A stretch of DNA of 64,000 nt, taken from assembly GCA_015179125.1 (NCBI GenBank), contig WHVA01000013.1, positions 1 to 64,000 on the forward strand, in the 5' to 3' direction. The notes under the pieces are model-generated. The model was given only the letters and a program-made list of their open reading frames with translations, was not told the DNA's origin and ran no database searches. Positions within the stretch are counted from its first letter, which is position 1; every line of letters starts with the position of its first letter. Positions 1-12,541 of this stretch are shown here, piece after piece. A program made the translations under genes and the position numbers. This DNA is from Gautieria morchelliformis (Eukaryota > Basidiomycota > Agaricomycetes > Gomphales > Gomphaceae).

Positions 1-244
1 TGATCGACCCTTGATGCCACCTATTACGCAGTCGCTTGATTTCCGACACTGTTCTGGAGGTGGAAGTCGGAAATTGGAGTGGAACTGGCGAGGCGAACAG
101 AACTGGTGGAAGTTCTCCCAGAAGCGGAATCATTTCCGAAAGCGGAGGCGGAGATGGAATCGGAACAGGAAGCGGAGTCGGAAATGGAGTTGGAACTGGG
201 TGTGGTGTCGGAACTGGAAATGGAAAACAGGGTGTCCCCTGACA
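1..244 (-). mobile_element. Family S Gypsy LTR, 5' part, cut by window edge
   Basis: This stretch is the reverse complement of the first part of the LTR seen complete at 55,851-56,330, including the repeated TTCCGACTCC-type motifs. On the minus strand the LTR begins at 244 with TGTCAGGGGACACC. No polypurine tract or pol end lies to the right of 244, so this is a 5' LTR or a solo LTR whose remainder lies outside the window. It interrupts the LTR of another element at 245. It is a fossil fragment and no coding part is visible. Confidence 0.85.
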
Positions 245-317
245 ACAGTGGGTCACTAAGGGGCCCACTGGGATTATGTAATAACTATTGTACGTGTAGA
301 TACATAGGTTATTTACA
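245..317 (-). repeat. Remnant of the 3' LTR of family A copy 1
   Basis: Read on the minus strand this begins TGTAAATAACC at 317, directly after a polypurine tract, as a 3' LTR should. It matches the first part of the LTR at 39,614-39,801, including the internal CAGTGGG...CCCACTG inverted motif. The match stops at 245, where the family S LTR was inserted, so only about 70 bases of this LTR remain here. Confidence 0.75.
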
Positions 318-329
318 CCCTCCCCCTCT
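318..329 (-). promoter_or_regulatory. Polypurine tract of family A copy 1
   Basis: On the minus strand this is AGAGGGGGAGGG followed directly by the TG of the LTR. This is the usual arrangement for plus-strand DNA priming in LTR retroelements. It fixes the 3' end of the internal region of the element to its right. Confidence 0.7.
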
Positions 330-385
330 ATAGACAACTATAGGGGTCAACTACGACTCATAGAGGTCATCCATAATGGAGTCCT

Positions 386-2459
386 CTAGAGTGACTGATA
401 CGATGATGTCGTCGTCGTACAGGGCCGGTGGAGTGCGTTACTCCTCCGGGGCACCTCCGTGTCATCGGTGGTGATGGGGCCAGGCTGGTCAGCCTCGACA
501 CTAGCGGCGGTATCCGCTTGGGTGATGAGGCCATCATCCTCGCGGAGCATGGCCTCAACGGCCGGGTCCTCAGTCTGAGGAGGGGGCCGGAAGCGTGCCA
601 GCTCTTGGTCGAGCTGAGCGTGAGTGAGGGGTTGCGGCACCGTGGCCCTCACATGGCTGGTCTCGAGGACCTTTTGTTGGCCCTCACGGGTGGCAGCACT
701 GAATGCCGCACCGGTGATGCTGCGTTGAACATAGTGTTCAATGCATGCCACTCGCTCACGAGTGACCCCCGCGTAGCGGGCCAACTATCTCGCGATCTCA
801 GCGAGGGGATGTCGGGGCCGGCTCGGCCCTCCACAGGGAATGGGCCCATGATGGAGAGCCGCAGGGTGGTGCTCTGAGGTGTCAGCACTTCCCTGGCATC
901 GACGAGGCTCGACCATTGGTCTGTCGAGCCGAATAGGTCGAGTAGCCTCGCCCTGAGAGGTGATGCGACCCCTTTGACCTGGGCGCAAGGGCCTTCAACC
1001 ACATCCAGACGTCCATGTCGTCTAGGTTGAAGGTGCCATCCGCGTTGTCACGGATGGCGGATGGGATTCCTTCAGGGTTGTGTATCCAACCCTTCAGGAT
1101 GGCCGTGATATTGTGCGGGGTACCGCCCGCTATCACGAGACAATCCCTTTTGGGATTGTGAGCGCGTTGTTCGCGCTCGATGCGTTGAATACGCCGATCA
1201 TCTCGCACATACGCGCCATCTGTGGTGTTTCTTTTGCCCGCGCTATGAGTTTGACGAAGTATGGGTTGTCGAGCGGGCAGACGTCGTACCATTGAGTATG
1301 ATGCTGTTGGGCCTTTCCTACCGGCCGTGGTAGGAGGCCCATCTTGGAGATTGGTGGATCTCCGAGTGGGATGAGCGTCCCCTCCCCCGGGTAGGGAGGG
1401 TGAACTGTCCCTGCCGGTGGAGGCAGGGCCACGCCAGGCCCGATGTACTGGGCCTCGATCTGTGCCACCCGCCGTTGGAGGGCGGGGTCGTTGACAGTGT
1501 GCGACGATGATGCCGCTAGGTAAGTGCTAATTGCGCTTTCCTTCGCAATGGCTAGCCCATTGACGGTGTTGGGGGTGCCGCGCAATTTCTTGTGCTTTTT
1601 CTTTGGCTGCTCTGCCAGCCGCTGTGCCCTTTCCGGGTCGTATGTCTTCCAGACGGACGAGTCTGACTCCCATCCATCTGGGACACCATACGCAGAGTTG
1701 GAAGGCACGCTATGCCCTTCTGTCGTTGTCGTTGTTGGGGTCGGCGCTGACAATCGGGACACTAGCCCAATGTTGTGCGCGCCGGCAAAGGCGCCGTCGT
1801 GCGAGGTGATGATGGCCCGGCCACTGGGTCAGTGACTGGGTCATGGCGCGGCCTTTTTGAGGCTGCGTGGGCGAACTTGAGCTGGAGCTGGGCTGCGCTC
1901 AGCTGCTCCTCAAGATCTTTTATTCTGGCGCGCTCGGTTTCGAGCGCGTCGTCGCGGTCTTCGACCACGCGTTCCAATTCCTTGACCTCCTTCTTGAGGT
2001 CATGGATGTCCCGGAGGGGCTCCTCCTGCACGTCACGCGCGATGTCCCTTGGGAGCCATCCCCAGGCTGCGTCGACGGCGTCGCCGATGTCTTCGTCCTG
2101 CAATTTGACCTTGCGGGTGCCTGTCGTGGCCCTTAAGTGCGCGGCGTAGTCCGCGCACGTTGTGCAATCGTCCGGGTGGATGATGGCGAGGGCATCCTCC
2201 ATCCCACGATCATCCAGTGCTTCTGGTCTATTGGAGCACGGAGAATGTCTGCGGCCCCCTGTCTTGGGGCCGTTGCTCGCGTTGTGGACGTTGATGGATC
2301 AACGTCCATCCCATCTTTGGGGGGCATCATCTTCGTGGGGATGATGGTGGTTAGCTTCCAAGAAGCGATGCACCCTCGGAAAGATCCGAGGTGAAAATTT
2401 AACCGCGCCGTGGCCGGCGCGTCATGTGGTCTGCACGTGACAGACGCATCTAGCGGCAT
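386..2459 (-). other. Extra reading frames downstream of integrase in family A
   Basis: Between the integrase end and the polypurine tract the minus strand holds about 2 kb of overlapping open frames (about 2,459-2,133, 2,202-1,762, 1,762-1,133, 1,292-882 and 784-386). The 2,202-1,762 frame has a heptad-rich coiled-coil stretch followed by a basic, serine/proline-rich tail. The 1,762-1,133 frame is proline- and threonine-rich. None resembles gag, envelope or chromodomain sequences that I can recognise, and no signal peptide or membrane segment is evident. The block lies inside the element, so it is best read as an accessory third ORF region, now broken. Its function is unknown. Confidence 0.5.
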
Positions 2460-5400
2460 CCGGGGAGGTCGCGTGGCTTGCTCACCCCCGAAGCTCTAGA
2501 TAGCTGTCTAGGGCTTCGAGGTCCTTGCAGGACGACATGGGTTCCCAGGTCATGTCGCCTAGGGTCCAATGGACCTGGAACTCCAGGTCCATCGAGTTTA
2601 TCCATTGATGTGTGATAATCTCGTTGACGAGCCACTCCTTGTTGTCATTCCCTCTGAATAAATGACTTGGCCTCATGACGAGGGAACAATTCGTCGTTGT
2701 TAGCCTCATATCGCCGTACGAGGCTTGAATGGAAGACCAGTGAAATGCGACGGCTTTTCAGCTCGTTGGGAAGATCGAGGGTCACTGTCGAGGCGTCATT
2801 GTGAGCCTTGACGACGCGGTACGGTGCGATGTACTGCGGGACTAGTTTTCTGGCTCTTCCTTTCAGGAGAGTTAGGTTTTGTGTGGAGAGGTAGACGCGG
2901 TCATTGTCCGCGTACCTGTTGCTCGCCGTACATTTCTTATTTGCATGAAACATTTGCGTCACTCGATGCTCTATGATTGCATTGTGTGCCACCATCAGGT
3001 TCCATTTTGCCTGATGTGCGAACCAGGCTACCCCCTTGAATGGGGTGTCCACGGCTATGGGGAGGTCTATCCGCGGCATATAGCCGTGGTTCAGCTCGAA
3101 AGGTGTGAACCCTGTGGTCGCGCTGACGTTGCTGTTGAGGGCGACCTCAACCATTGGGCATTTCAATGCCCAATCCTTCTGATCGTCTCTGACGACCGCA
3201 CGCAATATCTGGCCGATCGAGCGGTTTGCCCGCTCGGTGGCTCCATCCGTTTGGGGATGGAAGGTGGTTGACATGAGGAGCTTAGTCCCCATGAGTCGCT
3301 GTAGTTCACGCCAGAAGATCGACGTGAACTTCGAGTCTCTGTCCGAGACAATGGAATCGGGAACTCTGTGGAGTCGAACGACCTCCTTCCTTTGGGCCGT
3401 TGTGGTGCGGTTTTCATCATCTGACATCTCGCGCACGATGTGCAGAACACTTCTATGTCTGGGCTCATTCCCGGCCACCAATATGCTCTTCGAACGTAGT
3501 TCGAAGTCTTCAGATGGCCGTAGTGGCCGACTATCTGATGTGCCCGATCGATGATAATTTCGATCAGCTTGCTTCCCCCTTGAAGAACAGAGCGGGGAAC
3601 GGCAATGACGTCTCGTTTGAGCTGGTTCTTAGTCCAGATCAGCCCGTCCCGGATCCCGCGCGTCCGGATGCGCCATGATCTTTGTGAACATGGTGTCCCT
3701 GTGGTACGCGTCTCGTAGGACCTTGGACAGGTCTACGCCTTGCTCAATGACCCAGCGCAGGGGCGCGCTGTCATTTCCTGCAGCGATGGCTCTGACGTCA
3801 TTGTTGTCATCGCGTGACGTGGCGACGTTCACGGGCTCTGGTGAGCCCTCGTTTAATGCAGCGGATTCTGTTACTCTCGCCTCTGTCTTCTCAGTGAGGC
3901 GTGGAGCGTCTTGTCGCCGCTGTTCGCAGCTCGATATACCGGTCGGTGGGCAATAACTCACTGTCTGGGTCTAAACGCGCATCTGCGTTCACAAAGACGT
4001 GGTCCGGGTGATTGTCATCACTTGTGTCGTTCTCGTAGTAGTGCGACAGGCAGTCCACTACCTTGTTCTCCACACCGTCAACATGAACGGTGTTGAAATT
4101 GAACCGGGAGAGAAACTCCCACCATCTGACCTGGCGGTCAGATAGGCTCTTCTGGGTCTCGAAGTACTCGAGCCCTTTGTGGTCTGTGACGAGGGTGAAC
4201 CTTCACCCAAGTAGTTTGTCCTCCCATTTCATGAGAGCCTCGAGCACTGCGATCGTCTTGTGCTCGTGAGTCCAGTAGTGTTGCTGAGCAACGCTGAACT
4301 TCTTTGACAAGAAGCGGGCAGGTCGACAGGTTTTCCAGTCAGGACCTTGGCTGTAGACAGCCCCGATGCCGGCTTTTGACCCGTCGGTGATCACCCAGAT
4401 CGGTTCTGGGCACCTTGCGTCTACTGGATGCAGGATCGGGGCCTTGCAGGCCAACGCCTTAATGCTTTGCCAGCATTTGTCTAGTAGTGGTGTCCATTCG
4501 AATGGACGGTTATTATGCGCACAGCCCGATAGTGGGGTGGTATATGCGCTAACATCTGGCATGTAGCGTGCCAGATACTGTACAAGTCCGAGGAAACGCT
4601 GGACGTCGTTGAATGTCCATGGCCTGCGCCACTCATGGATGCGTTGCATCTTGTCCTCGTCGGCATGTACCCCTCGGCCATCGATGATATGGCCGAGACA
4701 CTCCATTCGGATGGAATAGAGGTCCACCTTTTTCTTGCTCAGAAAAGGGTGATTCTTCCTCAGTCTGTCAAAGACGATGTAGAGGTGCTCTTCATGCTCT
4801 TGTATTGAGAGCGAGAATATGAAGATGTCGTCCATGTATACATGGACGAAGCAACCTATGCAGTTGCAGAAAATGGCTGTCATCAGCCGTTGGAATGTCG
4901 ATGGGGCGTTACAGTCCCCCATCTGTATCACCTGGCTCCTGAAGGTGCCAAGGATCGTGGCAAAGGGAGTCTTTGCGACATGATCCGGATGGATCCGGAT
5001 CTGCTTGTATGCTTCTGACATATCGAGTTTTGTTCAATACCGACAGCAAGCCATGTCACTGCGGATGATATCCTGATCCGGGCAGGGCGTAACATCCTTC
5101 ACTGTGTTCTCGTTCTGCTGGCGCAGATCGAAGACGGTTCGCAATGTACCGTTCTTCTTCGGCACACAGCATGGGCACTGCCTGCTGCGCGACTGCCGGA
5201 ATCCACCACTTTGCAGTGGTGTATCGTTCTATCTTAGCCGACAGTTCCTCTTGGAAGTGTTCGGGGCATTTCGGTAGTCGATACCGCATGTGCTTGTTGG
5301 GATCGATGAGGTTGATCTCATGGTTGATCTCCTGTAGTGGCGGGAGTTCTAATGGAATTCCACTGACTAAGTCAGTGATTCGTTCCATCCATTCCTCGCG

Positions 5401-8400
5401 AAGGCGAGGAAGGTCATCATCCATGAGGATGATGGTGGTGGTTGGCTTAGAAGCCATTAGGCGCTGTGTGCGTCTATTAGGTCCCATGGCGCGCGGAACC
5501 GCTTTCCTCTTCCCCATCGCTTTCACCGTTAGGTGAGAGCACCTCTCCCTATGGTTGTAGGGTGAGTTCGAGGACGAGTCGTCCCACGACTCGTCCTCCT
5601 GGCTTCAATGAGCCAGGGTAGGCTTCGGTGCCTGGGTGATCCCGCTCACCCGTGGCCCCTTGTCCTCGTTCGTCGATCCGTCGTCGTCGAACGATACCTT
5701 GCCCGTGGGGATCACTTCGTTCCCCTTGCGGATCGTCCCTGGGCTCGAGAAGTCCAGGGTTATGCCGAATCTCCTTAGGAATGGTGTCCCTAAGATAGCG
5801 TCATAATATTTGACGTTTGCTACATCGAAATATTCGTCATATGTCTCACGACCAAATTTGATGGTCATGTTTGTTCCATAGTTGATCGTGGAACGGCTGC
5901 CTATGCAGGCTAGTTGCAGCGTGATTGGCTGCTCCAGGGAGAATGTCTTCATCCCTGTAGCTCGCATGAATTCGGGGGATAGCAGTACCCCTTCGCTGCC
6001 GCTATCTAGCAGGCAGTGGGCTTTTATGCCATTTATTTCCCAGTACCCCGATAGGGTACGGTTCTCACTGCATGGGCACGTTGGCCGCGTCCTGTGTTTG
6101 CTTCGGTGGTAATACACCGGCTCGGCCGCCTTGTCTGGCATGACCGACGTGCGCGCCGCCATGACCTTCGTGGCGGTTTCGTCTTCCAGCGTGAATCTGA
6201 TCACGCTGGATCTGTAGGTGGTGTCTTCCACCTCTTTGTCCCATTCATAGTATTGGGACGGCTCGGGGTCCCACTCTTCAGTGCGCGTGTCTCCGTTGTC
6301 CGGAGTGTCGTTGGGTTGGGGATCACCCTCCCCCTCTTCATCAATCTGTTGAAGAGAATTTTGACCGAGATCCCTCTCCGGATCCTCGGCCTCATCATCA
6401 TGCCTTGTGGCTGCTGTCCTTATACTGGACCTAAGCTGGGGGCACTCCGCCTTTTTGTGGCCAGGTTGGCTGCATTCAAAGCACGTGGTGTTGCTTTGGC
6501 TGCCGCCGGGCCTATCGTTAGGCCGGCCCGACGTTTTCGTTGGTGGGGCAGGTCGTGGGGACGACCCTGACACTTGAGGCTGTTTAGCTTCAGGCGGGCG
6601 TCCAGCTTGTGCTGGGCGTGAGGGCGGTAGCCGTTGTCCTGTTCCGCTTCTTGCAAACAGGATGGGCCTGGTCAGGCCCGTTTGTGTCAACAGCTTGCTC
6701 CCTGTGAGCCGAGCAGCACTTGCTGTTGCTGCTGCGCTTTCTGCGCGGCGCATCCCCATGTTGTATCGGGATGCCTCCTCGATCATCTGGGCCGTCTCGA
6801 AGAGTTGCTCTATTGAGCTGCTCTCAGCATTATAGCCCTTTTTGAGGACTTCGTTGCACAGCATTTCGCGCAGCGCCGACACGAACCGTCTCCAGAATGT
6901 GTAATCGTCTGGCGGCTGTATCATATGTGCCGCGTATTTCGTGAGCTCGTTCAGCATTTCCTGAACGGTTTTCATGCCCTGCATGACCGCGTCAAATTTA
7001 TTCGATGCGTGATGGTACGTCAGTGTGTGCAGGAACCTTTTTTGAAGGCCTTGCATCACAGTTTCCAGTGTCTAGCTGCGGACCTGGCGATCGAAGCGTT
7101 CTATGTTTCGAAGGAACCACTCCTGGGCTTCGCCGGTGAGGTGAGTGCCCACGTAGCCTATGCTGGTTGGCCCTAGGAGGCAATTCATTTTCAGCCATCG
7201 TAGGATGGCTGCCACGAAGATTTCAAACTCTTCGAGGTCAGATCCCCCGGCATATGGCTCAGGGTGAGCCAATTTCACGCTGGCTTTTGCTAGCACAGAC
7301 TTCTCCGGGTCTGTGTCTGTGGTGTCTGCTAACGCCACGCGGATCATCCGTGTGATCCCGTCGTACGGCTCCATTGGTATGACGTCGGCCTGGTCAGAGA
7401 TTCCCCTGGCCTTCCGTTGGGGCCATGGATCGTTTGCGTGGCTGTGACGCCGCGCGGGGCAGGCTGTTGTATGCCCTGACGGGCCCCGGGCCCGGATCGG
7501 GCTCGGTATCGGGAGTTTTGTGCTCTCGGTTCCGGGGGCGTTTTGTGCTGTCCCCGGTCAGTCCCGCGTTGCGGATCCACAGCCTGCTGTTGTAGGCTGC
7601 GCGCGCCTGCCATGCGTCCTGTACGGCTTGCGTGAGCTGCTCGTCGGGCAGCTGAGCGGTGTGGCTGTGGGCCACAGTCTCCTCAGCGTTTTTCGCTAGT
7701 AGCTTGAGTGCCCATGTGTGGCGGCATGCGGCTGCGGCTTCTTTACGCTGCCAGTGTGCGACTTCGAGCTCTAAGCTCTCGGTCGTTGTTTCAGAGTCAG
7801 GCTCTGAGGCAACCTGATCCCTAACGATCTGTTGGATCGTTTTACAGCTGTCCGTTGGGGCAGCCGGTTGCTCTTGAGGTTCATTCCCGAACCTTACGTC
7901 CTGTTTGACCGGGACGGCTGGCGGCAGCATTCGCTGCTTGTCCCGCTCCTTTCGGCGCGGGTCTTCCATGTCGTGACTGCGTTCGTTGGCTGCGGACTGT
8001 CGCGAGCTCGGACGAGTTGCATCGCATTCCCCGTGCGGGCGGAGGGCTTTCTGGACGTCCTCCAGCATGGCTGCGTCTTGCAGCCTGATCTCCTCCGCCT
8101 GGTGGAGTTCCTTGCCGATTGCCATTAGGGCGGCGGTGGCGTTGTCAAGCTGTGATGCCAGCTGATCGTGCTTGTAGCGCGTCAGTGTGCTTCGGTGCAG
8201 CGCAGCCTGCACCTGTTTGTTCAGGGCCTCTGCCATCTCGTGGTCGATGGTGTGAGCCCTCGAGCTCTTGCGACTTGAGCTCGAGTATTCCAAGTCCTGA
8301 CCATCGTCTGGGGCTCATCTTTTTTGCCGTCGTCCTCCTTCGGGGACGATCGTCGTCGCTCTACTTCGTGAGCGTCGGTTTCAGTTGTGGCTTTGTGCCC

Positions 8401-8884
8401 GCCTCGATGTTGTTGCTCTACCGTCTGACGACGGTGAGACTTCCCTGCCCTTTCCTTTGTCTCTGGGCAGAGAGGAATGGGGGGACAGCGCCGGCTCATT
8501 GCCCGGCGTCGTCTCTTCCTCGGCCACGCTTGACAAGATGTGGTCGGGGTTTTCCTCGTCTCCTACTTGGGGAACGAGGGCAGTGAGATCTACAATCTCT
8601 CCGTCTTCTATCGGCCTGGACTCTTGGTCCAGGGTAGCGTCAGCCATCGTGTCGCTGGGCTGTGCCTGGGGCGTGGACCTCGAGCTCGTCGCTCATGTCC
8701 GTCTTCGACTGCGTGGAATCATCATGCTCGCAGCCAACAGTAGAGGGTCTACTGGAGGGTCTCAACGATGTTTAGTCATCGATGCAGCGATCTTTTTCAA
8801 GATTGCTTCGAATCCACTATCGGTTGGTCACATGGCGATCAACCGCAGGATAGTTCAAAAAGGTGTAAAGGATGTCGATCTTAG

Positions 8885-9246
8885 GACCTTTGTCAGGGTT
8901 CACGCGTTTCCTTCCACAAGTTTCTATTTCCTTCCATGAGTTTCCGTCACCTTCCGTCAGTTTCCATATTCCGTCACATTCCATCACATGTCACATTCCG
9001 TCACATTCCATGACCTTCCATGACTTTCCGTAACCTTCTACAAGTTTCCGTCTCCCCTATTATGTAAGCCTTGCCAGCGCTATAAGACTGTAGCCCGTGT
9101 GGTGGCGTTTCCTCAGCTTGATCTCTGAGGATACCCACTACACAGGCAAGTCCCCATGTATCTATCGTTGGTAGAGTTATAACCTGAGGATACCCACTAC
9201 ACAGTTGGTCATTGTCCTAGTATCGGCTCTTATCTCCTTGAGTATC
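8885..9246. repeat. Low-complexity TTCCGTCAC-type tract and a 21-bp direct repeat
   Basis: From about 8,906 to 9,052 the plus strand repeats short variants of TTCCGTCAC and TTCCATGAG, about 10-12 bases each. After it an identical 21-base sequence containing GGATACCCACTACACAG occurs twice, at 9,125-9,145 and 9,184-9,204. A TATAAG motif near 9,081 precedes both. This resembles the U3/R part of an LTR or leader, but I cannot assign it to a family. No gene is seen. Confidence 0.45.
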
Positions 9247-9282
9247 TTTGGTTGTGGCTTCGTCATTAGTGTTGCCCTCACA

Positions 9283-9659
9283 GGAGACCCTCACTGCCAG
9301 CACACTGTCTATATACTCACACTGTCACTCACTCTTTCACATATCCAGGGGTACTTGCTTCACAAGCAACACCAACCCTGACCTCTGCAGGGATCACCTA
9401 ATGCATATGACCCTGCATACAACTTCAATGCCACTTGGAAACAGAAGCTGAGACCAAGGACCCAGTATCTCGGCTTCAGGACCACCATGGAAGCAGGGAT
9501 GAGTCATGGGCTCTGAGTGTGCTCTGAATCAGACCGGGGCTGAGCTTGGGAATGGGTTTAGAAAGGGCTTCCCCAAACAGGACCAGCAGAAGTGGAAGTG
9601 GAAGCAGAATGAGTGGAACTTGGAGCGGTGTCAGAATTGGCAAAGGGGGTGTCCTGACA
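9283..9659 (-). mobile_element. Old family S-related LTR
   Basis: On the minus strand this starts TGTCAGGACACCCCC at 9,659 and continues with degenerate copies of the GTTCCGACTCC-type motifs of the family S LTR. A related stretch lies at 39,880-40,150. Just left of it, GTTGCCCTCACA at about 9,268-9,279 looks like the end of another LTR in the opposite direction. It is a decayed fossil with no coding part. Confidence 0.55.
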
Positions 9660-12478
9660 GAATCCCTTCTGCCAGTGACCAACTATCTAACTATACACTC
9701 TGTCAGGAGGAGGTACAGAGGTGATGAATCCCACACCTAGTGCCTGCAGGCATGTAGCACAGGGAATGACATCTTTCCTCTTCTATTCTATCCATGACTG
9801 GAGCCTCAATTCATGTAGGTAGGAGCTTTGTATAGATAGTGATCAGAAGGATCACTATCCCCAACTACGTCACTGCTTCAAGGCTGTATGCAGCCTCCCT
9901 TGTCTGTATGGATATTTTCAACCCATTCTCTTTATGTTTCGAATCCTAGTACTCCACACAAGGCCTTCAGGTGTTCATGTTCACATATCTGATATTCACT
10001 GATGCATACTATTAACCCACATGGAAGTTCCAAATGCCTTCAGAAAGCCCCCCAGAAGTCACCACCCAGCATAGCATTTAACAGTAGGGTGTAATTCACT
10101 TCTGTCTACAGGCTATTTCCATTCCCTAGCTTTGGGCTTTAGTCTATAATCAATGTCCTACTTGTTTTTTTACCCCCATTTTTCCAGCCATTCCTCCTTT
10201 GAAAACACCCCTGTCTTATCCCTGTAGTTTTCCTATTGCTGCTCCCGTTCCCGTTCCAGACACTTGTTGCCAGGGTCAACCCTCCGCGAAGTAGAGCACC
10301 CGATCTTGTTTTTGGGTAACCGGTCCCTTTTTGATTCCGTGGCGCCGGTCCCGACTCACGGGGTCAATCTCGGGACTTGGCTTACGTAATGACCCCGCGA
10401 CATGTCAGCGACTAAGGGTTGCGACTAAGGGTTGCAAACCCTTAAGTATCAAATAACAAGGGCTGGTCATGGTTTTTCGGATTTTTCCGACACACTTTTC
10501 GACGTTCCATGTCCTGGAAGTTTCATGATCATAGTAGCAGTACCAGTCCACAGTCGTCGCGTGTTGACCTTCTAAGTCAAGAACGCTGCAAGAACATTGA
10601 TCAACCTCGTTATCTTAAATAAACTAGTCACAAGAGTAGTCGGTTGGTCACCACCCGGTCCAAAACCACCGCACCACTTCTGGCCTTCCGGTATTGCCCG
10701 GCTCTATATGCCTTGGATACAAATTAGGGATGCCGTAAGCATTTTCCGTACATACCCTTTGAACCAGTTTTCGTTAGATGCAGGCATTTGTCGTCTGGCA
10801 TCCTGTCAATATAGATACGAAGATACGGAGTTTGATGGGACCCGGAGAGTGTCGAGTGTAGTAGTGTCGGTGTTTGGAGATGACGGTCGGACTCGGAGGT
10901 CATTTACTGAGCCTCCAGCTCGTAGAATCATCGTAGAGGCTCGGGTGAAGATAGTGTCCTACCAAATCGACCCGCAGACATCAGGGAAGTCCGTGAGGGA
11001 CCTGACAGATTAGTATTGTGTATTGCCATCTATTCTCGCTGGCCTCTCACGTCAAAGCCTGAAATGAGCGTTTATTTCGTGAAGAGAATTCTCGGTAAAA
11101 CCGGTGCACTTACCACGTAATATAACTTTTGAATGCCGGAGTGTCATATAAGTTGGCGGGCGCCCGCGGCGTTTACATGTGAATCCAGACGACGCAGTGA
11201 CTTTCCAGAGGGGGGAAGGCCTCTAGGAGAGAATATTGAGAAGAGGTACGCGACGCCTCAACATTCAACGATAATCTTCACTTCAAGGTTATATCTGGGA
11301 AATATATAAACTGTTAGACTATTCCTAAGGCGGGGTGAGAATATCACCTGGCAGCGTTGAATTAACAGATCGCAGAGAGATTGTCGATATCTACAAGGTC
11401 AGAGGGCAGGTTTCAAGGTCAAATTGGCTGCATCGTGGAATGCCAAAAGAAGAGCAGATTTACCACGCATCTCGTGGTCACTCCAATAAGGGTTAATCAT
11501 GTTCGGCTGCGGTAGTGGGTGGCACATCTTGACGCCAGGACTTGACAACCTAACTCCGAATGTGTTACATATGTCCAAGAATGATGTGAGCTTCTATGCG
11601 TATACTTACGGCGTGTACTCACAAGATAAACGCTTCACCAAGTTCTCTTATATAATACTGATGCCATGGCACTTCTAGGTATCGAGAAGACGCGTGACTG
11701 CCTGAATATCAAGCAACTGAGACCTGTAATTAGGTCCATATACTTGGTCCTAAGTCTAAATTTAACAAAGCTTATAGAGCGCAAAGGGACTGAACAGAAG
11801 AACGGAGGTGAATGGAGGGAGAGGTAATATATTGCTACTGGATTAAGCTTACAAGCACCGGCTGGTCAGTCGATGTCATGTTATGCAACACGTGTCGAAG
11901 AGAAGAGAAGCCACAGTGTGCCACAAGGCGCTCAGGGAACGCCTCATTGGACTTAGCATAACTACTCGGAGCTCAGACGGTTGGAGAACATCCTCGAGGT
12001 TTATTGCAAGGTCTCTAGCTTGGCGTGTGTGCAGATGGATGAGGCGGTGAGAGATTCTGTGATCATCCAAAACCGAGCTAGCGGAATTCAACGGCGCTCC
12101 GGTATTATGTAAATGTATGTAGTACAGGGCTTACCTGACTAGTGAATATGCTTGACCTGTCACGCAAGCGAAAAAGCTGTGAATGAAAGATATGGAGATG
12201 CATCAGATCTGATAGCCACGTGAGCGCGCCGCAGCGTGCCACACTGCCGGTTCCATCGGGCTAGTTGCCGCCACCTTCAAGACAGGCATTCATAATTGAG
12301 ATGCTCCTATACATTCGACGGATTTCTGCATAGCACAGCCTCAGTTGGTTCCCCGTTAGGTATGTTTCCTTACAAAACTCATGAAAATGCTACTTTGATG
12401 TGCGGTGTCACCAATGGTATAGTATTCCTAGCGCCAATAACCTAATCTAGGATAGCCCTCTGTCATATGTAAACCGGC
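9660..12478. other. No gene recognised
   Basis: From 9,660 to about 10,250 the sequence looks like more degenerate repeat debris with no motif I can name. From about 10,250 the composition becomes more balanced and resembles host intergenic DNA. A short duplicated phrase (GCGACTAAGGGTT) sits at about 10,408-10,434. An open stretch of about 138 codons at 10,597-11,013 has no ATG near its start and no recognisable domain, so I do not call it a gene. No tRNA or rRNA was recognised. Confidence 0.4.
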
Positions 12479-12485
12479 TATAAAG
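12479..12485 (+). promoter_or_regulatory. TATA box of the inositol oxygenase gene
   Basis: TATAAAG lies 57 bases before the ATG at 12,542, a normal spacing for a fungal core promoter with a short 5' leader. Confidence 0.55.
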
Positions 12486-12541
12486 ATGACACTTCCAGCA
12501 CCACTTGGCAATTGTCAAGATATCAACGTTTTCAGCTAACC

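Larger units (their letters stand above)
245..8884 (-). mobile_element. Family A Ty3/Gypsy retroelement, copy 1, broken
   Basis: This is a minus-strand Gypsy element with its parts in order from right to left. A gag precursor with a long coiled-coil N-terminal segment lies at about 8,650-7,060. The capsid part, a zinc knuckle (CFECSQPGHKKAEC) and an aspartic protease region (LLDSGSEG) lie at about 7,374-5,605. Reverse transcriptase and RNase H lie at about 5,526-4,100 and include the YMDDIFIF active-site motif. The integrase lies at about 3,960-2,645. A block of extra reading frames follows at 2,459-386, then a polypurine tract and a partial LTR. The 5' LTR is not recognisable; similarity to copy 2 stops near 8,884. 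The element is broken, with several breaks. Copy 2 at 32,530-37,772 agrees at roughly nine in ten positions, so both are moderately old. Confidence 0.85.

Noticed and set aside
10597-11013. Open run of 138 codons upstream of the inositol oxygenase gene
   Set aside because: There is no ATG at its start, no recognisable domain and no intron or promoter signals that support it.
11752-11770. 18 of 19 bases matching the transposase remnant at about 31,140
   Set aside because: The match is too short and ends abruptly on both sides; a chance AT-rich similarity is likelier.
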